Shown here: piece after piece, positions 35,827 through 45,172 of the stretch
Position numbering within the stretch: the stretch's first letter is position 1
How the letters are laid out: each line of letters opens with the position of its first letter
Origin: Legionella gresilensis
Lineage (GTDB): Bacteria > Pseudomonadota > Gammaproteobacteria > Legionellales > Legionellaceae
Length of the DNA stretch: 64,000 nt
Reading direction: 5' to 3'
Assembly: GCF_900639865.1 (NCBI RefSeq)
Contig: NZ_CAAAHX010000003.1
Location: 124,001 to 188,000, forward strand
Made by a program: the position numbers and the translations under genes
The notes under the pieces: model-generated
Told to the model about the DNA's origin: nothing
The model's input: only the letters and a program-made list of their open reading frames with translations
The model's database searches: none

Positions 35827-37335
35827 TTACTTAGTTTCTTTTAAAGTTAAATCCATCATTGCAGGTCCCTCAATAACTTTGCCTTGTTTAGTAAAGCGGC
35901 TGCCGTGGCAAGGACAATCCCAAGTTTTTTCTGCCCTATTCCAATTAACGATACATTTCATATGAGTACATACTGCAGAAACCATATGCAATTCATTATT
36001 ATCCCGACATACAGCGAATTTTTCTTGATTAATTTCAACAATTTTCCCTTCGCCTTCAGCTATCGATTCAAAATTAGTTTTTGCAAAAATTGGCAAATCC
36101 TTACTATATTGCTTAGCAACATTTATATTTTCTTTGGTAAGAAACCCTAAGGAAGCACCAATAGTGTGGCGATTAGATTGATACACGCCATTAAAAGGCA
36201 TTGTTTTATCCAGTATTAAATCTGCAATAGCAAGCCCTGCAACAGTGCCGTAAGTTAAACCATCAGCAAAATAACCTGTAGCCATAAAAGTATGCTTAGC
36301 AGTTTTAGCTGCAAGCCCTATATAAGGCACATCATCTGCAGATTGATAATGTTGTGCTGACCACTTAAAGGCAATATCTTCAATAGATAGGCATGATTTT
36401 AACTCTGACTCTAACTCTTTATAATGCTTTTCTGTATAGTATTCTTGTCCTGTTTTATGATGACTACCCGAGAGCATCATTAACTCCGGCTCATCACTTT
36501 TATAAGCATGCGCTGAAAAGATATGTGATTTTTTACTTAAATCCCAAAAGTGACCTTCTGGACATTGATTATTTCTTAAATGAACAGCAACCACATAGCT
36601 TCGGTACGGCGCAGTAAAGAAATGTGCGTAGTTAATTCCGATCGGTGAATGCGTTGCCAGAAAAAGTTTTTTTGCTGTAACTTTTTTGCCATTTTTTGTA
36701 TATAAAAAGCAAACATCCTTCTCTTCATAATGAGTTACAGGCGTATTTTCATAAATCATACAACCTTTCTCATGTAAGTAAGCCGCCATTGAAATAACGT
36801 ATTGCAAAGGATTAAATCGTGCTTGGTTAGGTATGACTGCTGCTTTTTTAAAAGCCACAGCAAGTGGCATTTCTGATGTATAATCTATATCTATATCTAA
36901 ACGTTTTAACAATTCAACTTCTTTTTCCATAGAGATACGTTCTTCACCTTGAAAATAGCAATACCAAGGTCGACGCGTAAAATGACAACTAATATTTTTT
37001 TCAACAACGTTTTTTTCTACGTAATCAATTGCCTTTAAGCGCGATTGAGCAACGACTCGTGCTGTATCTAAATTGAATTTCTTTTCAATACTTTGGTAGA
37101 AAGGCTGTACAGCAACGTACAAATTACCTGTTGAATACCCGGTTGTTAGCCCACCAACCTGATGCGCCTCAAGAATAGCTACTCGCTTACCAGCTGCAAT
37201 TAACTCATTTGCTGCTGTAATAGCTGTAATACCACCACCGACAATAGCAACATCAACTTCAATATCATTATCTAATATGGGGTAATTTTTTTCTCGTTTA
37301 CTAATTGTTTCCCAAAGCGATATCCCTTCGTTCAT
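35827..37335 (-). CDS. FAD-dependent oxidoreductase with C-terminal Rieske domain
   Basis: A 502-residue fusion. Residues ~25-390 are a DAO-type flavin oxidoreductase: dinucleotide-binding VAIVGGGITAITAANELIAA followed by VAILEAHQVGGLTTG, and near its end FMATGYFADGLTYGTVAG. Residues ~410-502 are a Rieske 2Fe-2S domain with ligands in CTHMKC and CPCHGSRF. The combination is known in Bacillus YhfW and relatives; the substrate is not established. It is soluble, with no signal peptide. Its orientation matches the four-gene membrane operon, but a REP-like element and ~280 bases lie between. Confidence 0.85.
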   Translation of the reverse strand: MNEGISLWETISKREKNYPILDNDIEVDVAIVGGGITAITAANELIAAGKRVAILEAHQVGGLTTGYSTGNLYVAVQPFYQSIEKKFNLDTARVVAQSRLKAIDYVEKNVVEKNISCHFTRRPWYCYFQGEERISMEKEVELLKRLDIDIDYTSEMPLAVAFKKAAVIPNQARFNPLQYVISMAAYLHEKGCMIYENTPVTHYEEKDVCFLYTKNGKKVTAKKLFLATHSPIGINYAHFFTAPYRSYVVAVHLRNNQCPEGHFWDLSKKSHIFSAHAYKSDEPELMMLSGSHHKTGQEYYTEKHYKELESELKSCLSIEDIAFKWSAQHYQSADDVPYIGLAAKTAKHTFMATGYFADGLTYGTVAGLAIADLILDKTMPFNGVYQSNRHTIGASLGFLTKENINVAKQYSKDLPIFAKTNFESIAEGEGKIVEINQEKFAVCRDNNELHMVSAVCTHMKCIVNWNRAEKTWDCPCHGSRFTKQGKVIEGPAMMDLTLKETK

Positions 37336-37506
37336 TACCTCTCCTTAGAGTTAATTACTAATGCTTTTTGTGTCCATTTATAGATTCAATGTAGCCATTT
37401 AAATAATTCTACTTAGTTTAATCTAAAAGACCAATATTCAAATACTTACAGTAGTGTAGACTATAATCAACTAAATTTAGATAAAAATTTTATTAAAAAT
37501 CTAACC

Positions 37507-37530
37507 TGCTATACTGCTATACTGCTATCA
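37507..37530 (+). promoter_or_regulatory. Tandem 8-base repeat giving repeated extended -10 sequences before selO
   Basis: TGCTATAC occurs twice in tandem followed by TGCTATCA. Each of the first two junctions reads TGCTATACT, i.e. TG-n-TATACT, an extended -10 promoter element. The last unit ends 26 bases before the selO ATG. No clear -35 box was found, which extended -10 promoters do not need. Promoter role is inferred. Confidence 0.45.
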
Positions 37531-37556
37531 AATTAGTCTGTTTTAAATAAGGCACT

Positions 37557-39002
37557 ATGAAATTAAATTTTGATAATAGTTTTGCGCGCTTAACCGATTA
37601 TTTTTTTACCAAACTTGCGCCTGTGCCTGTTAAAAAACCTAGCCTTGTTCACATTAGTTATAATACAGCAGAACTCTTAGGAATAAAGAAAAAAGATATA
37701 GAGAAAAAGGACTTTGCTGATTACTTTGCCGGTAATCGTCTGCTACAAGGCAGTGAGCCTCTCGCCTCTGTTTATTCGGGACATCAATTCGGTTATTACG
37801 TACCTCAACTAGGCGATGGACGCGCTTTACTTTTAGGCGAGGTAGTAAATCAACGAGGTGAGCATTGGGATATTCAACTAAAGGGCTCAGGCCAAACACC
37901 TTATTCACGCATGGGTGATGGTCGAGCAGTATTGCGCTCAACTATTCGTGAGTATTTGTGCTCTGGTGCAATGCATGCGTTAAACATTCCGACGACTCAG
38001 GCTTTATGTATTGTTGAAACAGATGAGCCTGTTTATCGGGAGATTCCTGAGCCTGGTGCTATTTTAACACGTGTTGCTGAATCGCTTATCCGTTTTGGCC
38101 ACTTTGAGTACTTTTATTATACAAGCCAACATCAAGCCTTAAAAGAGTTAGCTAATTACGTTTTAGCTCGCCATTATCCAGATGCACCTGCTAATTCTGA
38201 AGGTTACTTACATTTATTTTCAGAGGCAGTTTTAAAAACTGCAAGGTTAATTGCTCAGTGGCAAGCAGTAGGATTTTGCCATGGTGTAATGAATACCGAT
38301 AATATGTCAATTTTAGGCTTAACTATCGATTATGGCCCCTTTGGCTTTCTCAATGCCTTTAATAACAATCACATTTGTAATAGTTCTGATTATACGGGGC
38401 GATATGCCTATGGCCAGCAACCAGCTATTGGATTTTGGAATTTATTAGCTTTTGCTCAAGCACTCACTCCACTTGTTACCGTAAGTAATTTGCAAGATGC
38501 CATAGCCCAATTTGATACAGAATTTCAAACATATTACTCTCATTTATTACATGAGAAATTTGGTTTAGAGCAAAGGCAAAATACTGATAAGCAACTTATT
38601 GCTGATCTGTTTCATCTACTTGAGCAAAATCAAGTTGATCATACATTATTTTTTCGGCGCTTAAGCAGTTATGATTCTAAGAATGATATATTATCTTATC
38701 TTTTTAAGGATAAAGAAAAATTTAATGCTTGGCTTGAACGCTATAACAGTAGATTAACAATGGAAACCTTACCTCTTGTTCATCGGCATCAGAAAATGAA
38801 ACAGATCAATCCTAAATTTATTCTGCGTAATCATTTAGCTCAACAAGCTATTACGGACGCTTACGAGAATAAAAATTATAATGAAATTGATAGATTATAT
38901 ACTATCTTACAAAAACCTTTTGATGAACAGCCTGAGTATGAATTGTATTCTTTGCCACCGCCTAAAGATTTAGCAGAGATTTCAGTAAGCTGCTCCTCTT
39001 AA
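37557..39002 (+). CDS. selO: Protein adenylyltransferase SelO
   Basis: A 481-residue pseudokinase-fold enzyme that transfers AMP to protein Ser, Thr or Tyr residues. Family landmarks: SVYSGHQFGYYVPQLGDGRA, the lysine in DIQLKGSGQTPYSR, DGRAVLRSTIREYL, GVMNTDNMSILG in place of the kinase HRD loop, and DYGPFGFLNAF carrying the metal aspartate. It ends VSCSS; the cysteine is the position occupied by selenocysteine in eukaryotic SelO, and in E. coli it is redox-active. Full length. Known bacterial SelO adjusts redox homeostasis. The gene is alone, with a curious repeated -10 element upstream. Confidence 0.93.
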   Translation: MKLNFDNSFARLTDYFFTKLAPVPVKKPSLVHISYNTAELLGIKKKDIEKKDFADYFAGNRLLQGSEPLASVYSGHQFGYYVPQLGDGRALLLGEVVNQRGEHWDIQLKGSGQTPYSRMGDGRAVLRSTIREYLCSGAMHALNIPTTQALCIVETDEPVYREIPEPGAILTRVAESLIRFGHFEYFYYTSQHQALKELANYVLARHYPDAPANSEGYLHLFSEAVLKTARLIAQWQAVGFCHGVMNTDNMSILGLTIDYGPFGFLNAFNNNHICNSSDYTGRYAYGQQPAIGFWNLLAFAQALTPLVTVSNLQDAIAQFDTEFQTYYSHLLHEKFGLEQRQNTDKQLIADLFHLLEQNQVDHTLFFRRLSSYDSKNDILSYLFKDKEKFNAWLERYNSRLTMETLPLVHRHQKMKQINPKFILRNHLAQQAITDAYENKNYNEIDRLYTILQKPFDEQPEYELYSLPPPKDLAEISVSCSS

Positions 39003-39083
39003 GCTCGTTTAAAGACTTTAGAAAATAGAAATTTTATAATAAATTCAGTATCCTTTAAATTCTTATTAAAGAAGGATTTAATT

Positions 39084-39383
39084 ATGTTAGTCACATTTAC
39101 TAGTGAATCTTATGGCCGATTGACGTTTTTTGGCGATGTTGCAAGGCGACTAATTAAACTGATGGGCCATAGTGATAATATACCTGGTGCTATTAGGGCT
39201 GAAGATATTGAAGCATCTCTTCATAATTTACTTGAAGGCCTTGCGCAAATGAAAGATAAAGTAAAGTCAATGCAACTGGATAAAGATGAAGAGCCAGAAA
39301 TCAGTTTAGCTACACGTGCGGCACCTCTTATTGATATGCTTAAATCAGCTCAGAAAAATCAATGCAATATAATTTGGCAATAG
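39084..39383 (+). CDS. DUF1840 family protein
   Basis: A 99-residue soluble protein. It begins MLVTFTSESYGRLTFFGDVA and contains KLMGHSDNIPGAIRAEDIEA and SLATRAAPLIDMLKSA, matching DUF1840 as I recall it (short proteins starting with an ITF strand and a FGDVAxxLL segment). Function unknown. A GAAGGA site lies ten bases upstream of the ATG. Its stop is only one base from the stop of the convergent neighbour at 39385. Confidence 0.8.
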   Translation: MLVTFTSESYGRLTFFGDVARRLIKLMGHSDNIPGAIRAEDIEASLHNLLEGLAQMKDKVKSMQLDKDEEPEISLATRAAPLIDMLKSAQKNQCNIIWQ

Positions 39384-39384
39384 C

Positions 39385-39801
39385 CTAGACTATATAGTTA
39401 AAGTCAATATTGCTTTCTTTGCTATTATTTTTAAAATAAGCGGCATTTTGGTGCATAACATTACCATTGGGCTTAAATTCTATACGACACTCTACTTGCC
39501 ACGGCGCCACACTAACTGCAGCACGATATCCGTATAGAATTTTAGTCCCTTTTTCTACTCGTGCAGCTTGTTTTGCTGTTAAATTCACTTTGTAACATGA
39601 AAGATTAAGGCATTTATCAATATAAGAGCGCTCGGCAGAAATAAGCTCTTCAGGTGAAGTATAAAAATGCTTAAAGATATTTTTTGTATCTGCTAAATCC
39701 CATTTTTCAGCTCTTAATACTTCGACAATAGGAAGATAGAAAAAATTATCTTTATTGTAGTGTTCCTCTACTTTCTCTTTTGTAAACAATCCAAATTTCA
39801 T
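39385..39801 (-). CDS. Unknown 138-residue protein
   Basis: I set the start at the ATG at 39799-39801 (MKFGLFTKEKVEEHYNK) because AAGGA lies 11 bases upstream; a longer reading to 39906 would run into the divergent gene at 39895 and lacks a ribosome site. The protein is soluble, lysine-rich, with LIPIVEVLRAEKWDLADTK-like helical sequence and a C-terminal beta section (YGYRAAVSVAPWQVECRIEF). No family recognised and no signal peptide. It is divergent from the 417-residue unknown gene. Confidence 0.6.
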   Translation of the reverse strand: MKFGLFTKEKVEEHYNKDNFFYLPIVEVLRAEKWDLADTKNIFKHFYTSPEELISAERSYIDKCLNLSCYKVNLTAKQAARVEKGTKILYGYRAAVSVAPWQVECRIEFKPNGNVMHQNAAYFKNNSKESNIDFNYIV

Positions 39802-39894
39802 ACTTCTTTTTATCCTTATGGCCGCTGTTAATATAACCTTAAGATTAAATGGGTATATTAGGCGCCCTAATCCACGTAGTATTTGTTGTAAGTT

Positions 39895-41148
39895 ATGATA
39901 CTTCATGAATTAAGCAAAAAATTATTAGATTTTATTGAAGCTGAAGCAAAGTCTGCCTCCAAGAAATTAATATTTCGTAATTTTGACAAATATAACTTTG
40001 TAAATTCGATTTATCAATCACTAAATTTAAATGAGTTTATGAGCATTGCCGATATCGAACATGCCATAAAACTAATAGAAGAATTACCCGTATTTTCTGA
40101 AGAATATACAACATTAAATCAACTTATTTCGACAAAATTAGGATATCAAGTTTTAAACAATGTAAATAATAATGCTGGTATTTCTATTAATTTACCAGAT
40201 CTGCCCAAAGTAAAGTTAGGCATCACAAGCAATTTCACCAAAGCCTTAATTGAAACTCACCAATTACTAATATCTTACTATCAAGAAGCGCTAACTCACA
40301 CTTTAGACAAGATACCTGTTAGAAAAATTAATTATGATGAAGTTATGCTAGCCGGATCACAAGCGTTTCGAGATTTAAATATAAGTACCCGAGAGTTAGT
40401 ATCTTCAGATAACTCAACAATAATACCAGACGTTCGCAGGAAAGGTGTCACTTTTTATGGGGCTATAATTGTCCCTGCAAATTATGTTGATACCTATGAT
40501 GCTATTATTTTGCAAACAATTAAAAATTTTACAGGTGACAACAGTAGCCACGGTAATGGTAGTGATAGGAGTATTAACAGTAATGACTTACCTCACCCTA
40601 ACTCAAAAGCCAGTAAAATAATGTATTTTGGTGGCCAATTTTTAGAAGCTATTGTCTTAAATGAATTTTCCAACACAATTGAATTTATCGATGGTCGTCA
40701 AGGTAGGTTGGAGCGCGGTAAAGTAAAAGGTCATATTAACTGGGCAAAAAATTCAGCAATTAATGAGATTTATGCAACAGTTAATATTAAAATTTATACC
40801 TTCAGCTTTGCAGATAACGATCCTAATAAACCACAAGAATTTTATGCTATATGCAGCGATGGTAAAACCTTATTACCTATATCGGAAAAAGACTTTGAAC
40901 GCGTTTATAAAAATTGTGACAAAGAGCGATTAGAAGAAACCGAAAATAATCTTGTACCTATTTGTGAATATAATGTCAAAATAAAATTAGAGACTCATTA
41001 TAAAGACCAAAATAATCCAGAGTTTTTTTTCAAAGTTACTAAATGTAAACTTCAGCTCAATACACCTCAATTAACTTCTACCAAAGAGAAGAGCCATGAA
41101 TTAGCTGATCAAGTTAAATCAACCAACCAATTCACAGCATTAATATAA
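39895..41148 (+). CDS. Unknown 417-residue protein, candidate effector
   Basis: Soluble, no signal peptide, no recognised domain. The N-terminal ~140 residues are helical (LLDFIEAEAKSASKKLIF); a Ser/Asn-rich linker follows (DNSSHGNGSDRSINSNDLP, ~residues 218-236); the rest alternates beta strands (IMYFGGQFLEAIVLNEF, ICEYNVKIKLETHYKD). The tail (SHELADQVKSTNQFTALI) is polar with a hydrophobic end, loosely like Dot/Icm signals. Base composition resembles its neighbours. Effector status is a guess from style and context only. Confidence 0.6.
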   Translation: MILHELSKKLLDFIEAEAKSASKKLIFRNFDKYNFVNSIYQSLNLNEFMSIADIEHAIKLIEELPVFSEEYTTLNQLISTKLGYQVLNNVNNNAGISINLPDLPKVKLGITSNFTKALIETHQLLISYYQEALTHTLDKIPVRKINYDEVMLAGSQAFRDLNISTRELVSSDNSTIIPDVRRKGVTFYGAIIVPANYVDTYDAIILQTIKNFTGDNSSHGNGSDRSINSNDLPHPNSKASKIMYFGGQFLEAIVLNEFSNTIEFIDGRQGRLERGKVKGHINWAKNSAINEIYATVNIKIYTFSFADNDPNKPQEFYAICSDGKTLLPISEKDFERVYKNCDKERLEETENNLVPICEYNVKIKLETHYKDQNNPEFFFKVTKCKLQLNTPQLTSTKEKSHELADQVKSTNQFTALI

Positions 41149-41167
41149 TAAGTTAAATGTCGAAAAA

Positions 41168-42331
41168 TTAGAAAAAACTTTGATTACTTTCAGCAAGGAG
41201 AGAAAGCAGAAATTGCCTACATTTTTCTAATTGCTGTAAAGCTACAAACTCATCAGCCTTATGCGCCTGTTCAATACTACCAGGGCCACAAACAATAGTA
41301 GGGATAGCTGCGGCTTGAAATAATCCCGCCTCTGTTGCATAAGCAACTTTCTTTAAGTTTTGCTCACCGGCAATAGATTGACAGAGTTTAACAAATTTAC
41401 CATCTGGATCTGCTGAAAAGCTTGTAACACTTGCCACTTCACTTAAATTAATATGCGCTGAAGGATACTCTTGCTGCATTTTAGGTAATAAATAATCTGT
41501 AATATAACCGTTAATCTGCTCTTTTACACTTAATGCGGCATGGTCAGGTAAATTACGAAACTCAAAAACAAATTCACAAAATTCAGGAATAATATTATGA
41601 GCAGTACCGCCTTGAATTAAATTAGTAGTTAAAGTAGTAAAAGGTACATCAAAATCATTATCAAGTTGCTGTTCTTTAAATTGAGAAGCTAAATTTTTCA
41701 AGAATAAAATTAATTGCGCCGCATGCTCTATAGCATTACAGCCTTTAGGTGTTAATGAAGAATGTGCCGGGTTCCCTTTGATTTGGCAACGAAATACATT
41801 AATTCCTTTATGGGCAATAATTGGATACATATTCGTTGGCTCACCAACAATACAGGCTTTAGGGGTATAATCTAATGATTGTAAATCTTCAATCATTAAT
41901 GGTGCCCCTAAGCAACCAACTTCTTCATCATAAGAAAAAGCAAAATGGATTGGAAAGGACAAATTTAATTGTTGAAGTTTTGGTAATAAAGATAAGGCGA
42001 CTGCAATAAACCCCTTCATATCGCAGGCACCACGACCAAATAGTTTATCATCACGAATTTCAGCTTTAAATGGATCACTAGTCCAAGCTTGATCTGTAAT
42101 TGGAACAACGTCAGTATGACCAGATAAAATAATACCGCCTGCTTTTTTTCCATTAGCAGCAGGAAGAGTGGCAAAAAGATTGGCCTTCTTTGCATTATCA
42201 TTAAAGGTTAATCTAGGATCAATACTATAGTTCGAAAGCCAGTCAGCAATATGATTAATTAATTCTAAATTAGACTTTGATGATGTGGTATCAAATGCAA
42301 TTAAAGTTATAAGCCAATCAACAATGGTCAT
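41168..42331 (-). CDS. argE: Acetylornithine deacetylase
   Basis: A 387-residue M20-family metallohydrolase that releases ornithine from N-acetylornithine in arginine synthesis. Zinc-site motifs: SGHTDVVP, FGRGACDMKGFIA and YDEEVGCLG, plus the dimerisation domain start KGINVFRCQIKGNPAHSS and the final HKADEFVAL. Overall spacing matches ArgE rather than DapE (VVPITDQAWTSDPF, CDMKG). No other arg genes are beside it. A related M20 amidase with another substrate cannot be fully excluded. Confidence 0.87.
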   Translation of the reverse strand: MTIVDWLITLIAFDTTSSKSNLELINHIADWLSNYSIDPRLTFNDNAKKANLFATLPAANGKKAGGIILSGHTDVVPITDQAWTSDPFKAEIRDDKLFGRGACDMKGFIAVALSLLPKLQQLNLSFPIHFAFSYDEEVGCLGAPLMIEDLQSLDYTPKACIVGEPTNMYPIIAHKGINVFRCQIKGNPAHSSLTPKGCNAIEHAAQLILFLKNLASQFKEQQLDNDFDVPFTTLTTNLIQGGTAHNIIPEFCEFVFEFRNLPDHAALSVKEQINGYITDYLLPKMQQEYPSAHINLSEVASVTSFSADPDGKFVKLCQSIAGEQNLKKVAYATEAGLFQAAAIPTIVCGPGSIEQAHKADEFVALQQLEKCRQFLLSLLAESNQSFF

Positions 42332-42839
42332 AATCTTTCCTATTTATACAAATTATTTTTCTGATAAAATTCAAATTAATTAAAGGATATATTATCTTTC
42401 TTATCTAATTATGATGATTTATTCGCAGTATATAAAGATAGCAACTAGTTGCAAATATTTTTATAAGCTTAAGACATTGATTAAAGTTTATAATATGAGT
42501 TTGCCCTATTATTATTTAAATGAAAATTTAATTTAACCTAAGTTTATATCATCCCTCTTAGATACTGGGAACAAGTCACCTAGGATTAAAGCTGAACTAG
42601 ACAAATCCTTGTCTTTAATATTTAGCAAAATATTAATTTAAAAATAACTTCGGCAGCAACATTTAAATCTCAATGAAATAAAAATAGACATAAAGATATT
42701 TTTTTAATCTAATTATTGTTATATGGTCAATATTTGCTACATATGTTAGTAGATTATCAAAAAACCTTGAGGTACAATATTTCGGCTTTCGTCTCGAAAG
42801 TATTTGGATAAAGCTTTTAACGAAAATAAGGAAGTTACG
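42332..42839. other. Gene-free 508-base stretch before fis
   Basis: No open frame worth calling. It holds a small hairpin at 42599-42614 (AGACAA facing TTGTCT, then TTAATATTT), which could end a short transcript starting near 42540, and a hairpin CTTTCG-TCT-CGAAAG at 42786-42800 in the likely fis leader. TACAAT at 42773-42778 is a possible fis -10 box without a good -35. All weak. Confidence 0.35.
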
Positions 42840-43136
42840 ATGAACGTGATTGATACACAAGCATCTACTCAAGGTATTAAACAAGACCAAGGCCTTCAAG
42901 AATTAGTTTACTCGTTGGTCACTCGTTTTCTTGCAGAAAATAAGAATAAGCCCATTGATGATCTTTACGATATGATTTTATCGGAAGTTGAACCTCCACT
43001 TCTACAAGCGGTTATGGAAAAGCGCCGTGGTAACCAATTACAAGCAGCTAAAATGCTAGGTATAAGCCGGGGCACTATTCGAAAAAAACTGTTACGTTAT
43101 TTCGGAACCAAATATTTCCGCTTAACTGATGAATAA
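42840..43136 (+). CDS. fis: Fis family DNA-binding protein
   Basis: A 98-residue nucleoid protein. I chose the ATG at 42840 (MNVIDTQAS) because AAGGA lies seven bases upstream; an earlier start at 42804 has none. The C-terminal helix-turn-helix (NQLQAAKMLGISRGTIRKKL) and the preceding dimerisation helices (YDMILSEVEPPLLQAVMEK) are typical of Fis. Fis bends DNA and regulates rRNA genes and, in Legionella, which carries several Fis paralogues, virulence genes and the growth-phase switch. Here fis is alone, not downstream of dusB as in enterics. It is followed by a strong terminator. Confidence 0.93.
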   Translation: MNVIDTQASTQGIKQDQGLQELVYSLVTRFLAENKNKPIDDLYDMILSEVEPPLLQAVMEKRRGNQLQAAKMLGISRGTIRKKLLRYFGTKYFRLTDE

Positions 43137-43155
43137 ATAATTATTCAATTTCAAT

Positions 43156-43190
43156 TTAAAAGGCCCATATAATTGGGCCTTTAAATTTTT
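43156..43190 (+). terminator. Rho-independent terminator of fis
   Basis: AAAGGCCCA and TGGGCCTTT form a GC-rich stem (extended by TTT/AAA at the base) with a six-base loop, followed by AAATTTTT. It lies 20 bases after the fis stop. Confidence 0.85.
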
Positions 43191-43211
43191 ACATGCTAGC
43201 TAATCTTAAAA

Positions 43212-44876
43212 TCAAATCGGACATTTACTCGTATTAACGCCAACCTTATTAAAAACAGTTTTAACAGATTTAACATCAATGTTTAAATCTTTAGCTGCAT
43301 GCAATACACCACATGCTGCATTAATGAAATTAGATTTTGGTGTCCAATAAGTAGTATTTGCTGTTAACATGACATGATAAGCTTGTTGAATACCTATCTT
43401 TTGTGACAAAAGATAAAATGCTTTATTAAATACACCGCTACCTGTATGCACAATGTAACTTTGTCGATACCTAGGATTTGGAATATTCTTTTTTGCAAAA
43501 GAAACGAGCTCAGCATAGCTAATTTTACAAGTTTCCCCCGATCGCTCTGCTAGACTTCTACTAGAACAATCTGCTGAATCGCCATCTTGAGATGGATCAT
43601 TCATGAACCGCAACGCTTTAAACCCAAAATCATCTTTTACTATTGTTTCACCAATACCCCAAGTCATTTGATTAGGCGTAATATTGGTCTTATTAAAAAG
43701 CTTAGGTTGCTTCTCTAAAAGATAAGCACGAGCTGCAAGTCCCGCCATATCGGAAAATGACTCATTAAGCGCACCTGGCTGGTTTTGATATTCAAGATTC
43801 GAATGTTGTTCAGTAAATCCATGCGATATTTCGTGTCCTGCTACATCTAAAGAAACGAGGGGATAAAAACTATCACCATCGCCAAAAGACATTGTTTTAC
43901 CATCCCAGAAAGCATTATCAAAGGCCTGGCCAAAATGTACACGCATGATTAATTTTTTTGCCTTTCCTTTTGGGGTTTGCAAAGCAGGCATACCATACCA
44001 ATTTTTATACATTTGTACTACTACTAACCCAAAATGATAAGCATCATTCACAGGAGAGAAAGCACCATTTATAAGTTCTTCTTTATTTTGCCCACAGGGA
44101 TATTGGTAGGCATTAAGTAATGTATTTTCCCAATCCCAGTTTGAATCTAAATGCACTACTCTAACCGATCCATTCTCCATCTCACACATACTATCTTTTT
44201 GACGTACACGTAATGGAGGCAAACCATCTTTACCATACCAATATTCATTAATCTTATCGTTACCGCCTGGACCTACATCATTATAGGTTTTAATATTTTC
44301 CCATTCTTCTAAGATAGTTCCAACATGTGCATCAATAACAAAAAAAGGCCAAGAAGGTACACCTTTTTCATTTAATAATTTAAAAGATACTTGATAAACT
44401 AAGTTGAATTCATTTTTGTTAGTTTCTCTAATTTGCAACTCCACCTGTTCAGCTTTAATACTAGGTTGGGCACCAAACTTTATATAAGCATTATACGCAA
44501 GCTCAAGTGCTTTAGCTGAAGTAATGGTCGGTTGAGTATCAATATTAAGCTCTTCAATTAACTGACCATTTACTTTTGCCGAGGTAGTCAGGGAATGTGG
44601 TTGCGTTTTATCCGTAACCACCATCACTCGTGCTCCACTAATAGGAATGCCCTTGTATAATTGTTGGTAGGTTGAAATTACTTTGCTTCCTTGCGTTGTT
44701 TCTTGGACAAGTTTAAGTTGATTATTAGAAACAGTAGCTGTTTTACTTGCAACATTTGGCAATTGATATTTATTTAAACTTGTATAAGGTGCTTGATAAA
44801 GATCAATTGCATTAGCGGCTATGACAAAGGAGGAGACGGCGCTTAGCGAAGAAATCAGAGCTATTTTTTTTAACAT
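43212..44876 (-). CDS. proA: Secreted M4 zinc metalloprotease (ProA/Msp type)
   Basis: A 554-residue thermolysin-family preproprotein. A signal peptide (MLKKIALISSLSAVSSFVIA) is followed by an FTP/PepSY propeptide (~residues 25-195) and the M4 catalytic domain: zinc ligands H348 and H352 in VAGHEISHG and E372 in GALNESFSD, with the downstream IVHTGSGVFNKAFYLL supplying the active-site histidine. Length and order match Legionella ProA, a type II secretion substrate that degrades tissue and is cytotoxic. Its export machinery genes lspFGHIJK lie in this window at 55447-59637. The ProA symbol is by family resemblance; other M4 paralogues are possible. Confidence 0.88.
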   Translation of the reverse strand: MLKKIALISSLSAVSSFVIAANAIDLYQAPYTSLNKYQLPNVASKTATVSNNQLKLVQETTQGSKVISTYQQLYKGIPISGARVMVVTDKTQPHSLTTSAKVNGQLIEELNIDTQPTITSAKALELAYNAYIKFGAQPSIKAEQVELQIRETNKNEFNLVYQVSFKLLNEKGVPSWPFFVIDAHVGTILEEWENIKTYNDVGPGGNDKINEYWYGKDGLPPLRVRQKDSMCEMENGSVRVVHLDSNWDWENTLLNAYQYPCGQNKEELINGAFSPVNDAYHFGLVVVQMYKNWYGMPALQTPKGKAKKLIMRVHFGQAFDNAFWDGKTMSFGDGDSFYPLVSLDVAGHEISHGFTEQHSNLEYQNQPGALNESFSDMAGLAARAYLLEKQPKLFNKTNITPNQMTWGIGETIVKDDFGFKALRFMNDPSQDGDSADCSSRSLAERSGETCKISYAELVSFAKKNIPNPRYRQSYIVHTGSGVFNKAFYLLSQKIGIQQAYHVMLTANTTYWTPKSNFINAACGVLHAAKDLNIDVKSVKTVFNKVGVNTSKCPI

Positions 44877-45172
44877 GGCTTAATCCCTTAAAGTGAGCTG
44901 GTGAGTTTTACTCCAAAAAAAATCAAGGAGTACAAAAAAATATATATTAACTTTCTGATTTTTACTAGTACTGATTGTGTATTGAAATGTTTATTTGATT
45001 TTTTTATGGCATTCATTCGGTTACTAAAAGATTTAATTTAATCCTATAGAACATATTATATACAGGCTGATTTGAAATAAATATACCAACCACCTTTCTA
45101 GATAAGCTTATATAAAATACAATAGACCTCTTTTAAGTTTCATTTCTAAATAAACGTTAATAACGAGTAATT

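Noticed and set aside
39802-39906. N-terminal extension of the minus-strand gene at 39385
   Set aside because: No ribosome site, and it would overlap the divergent gene at 39895; the ATG at 39801 has AAGGA upstream.
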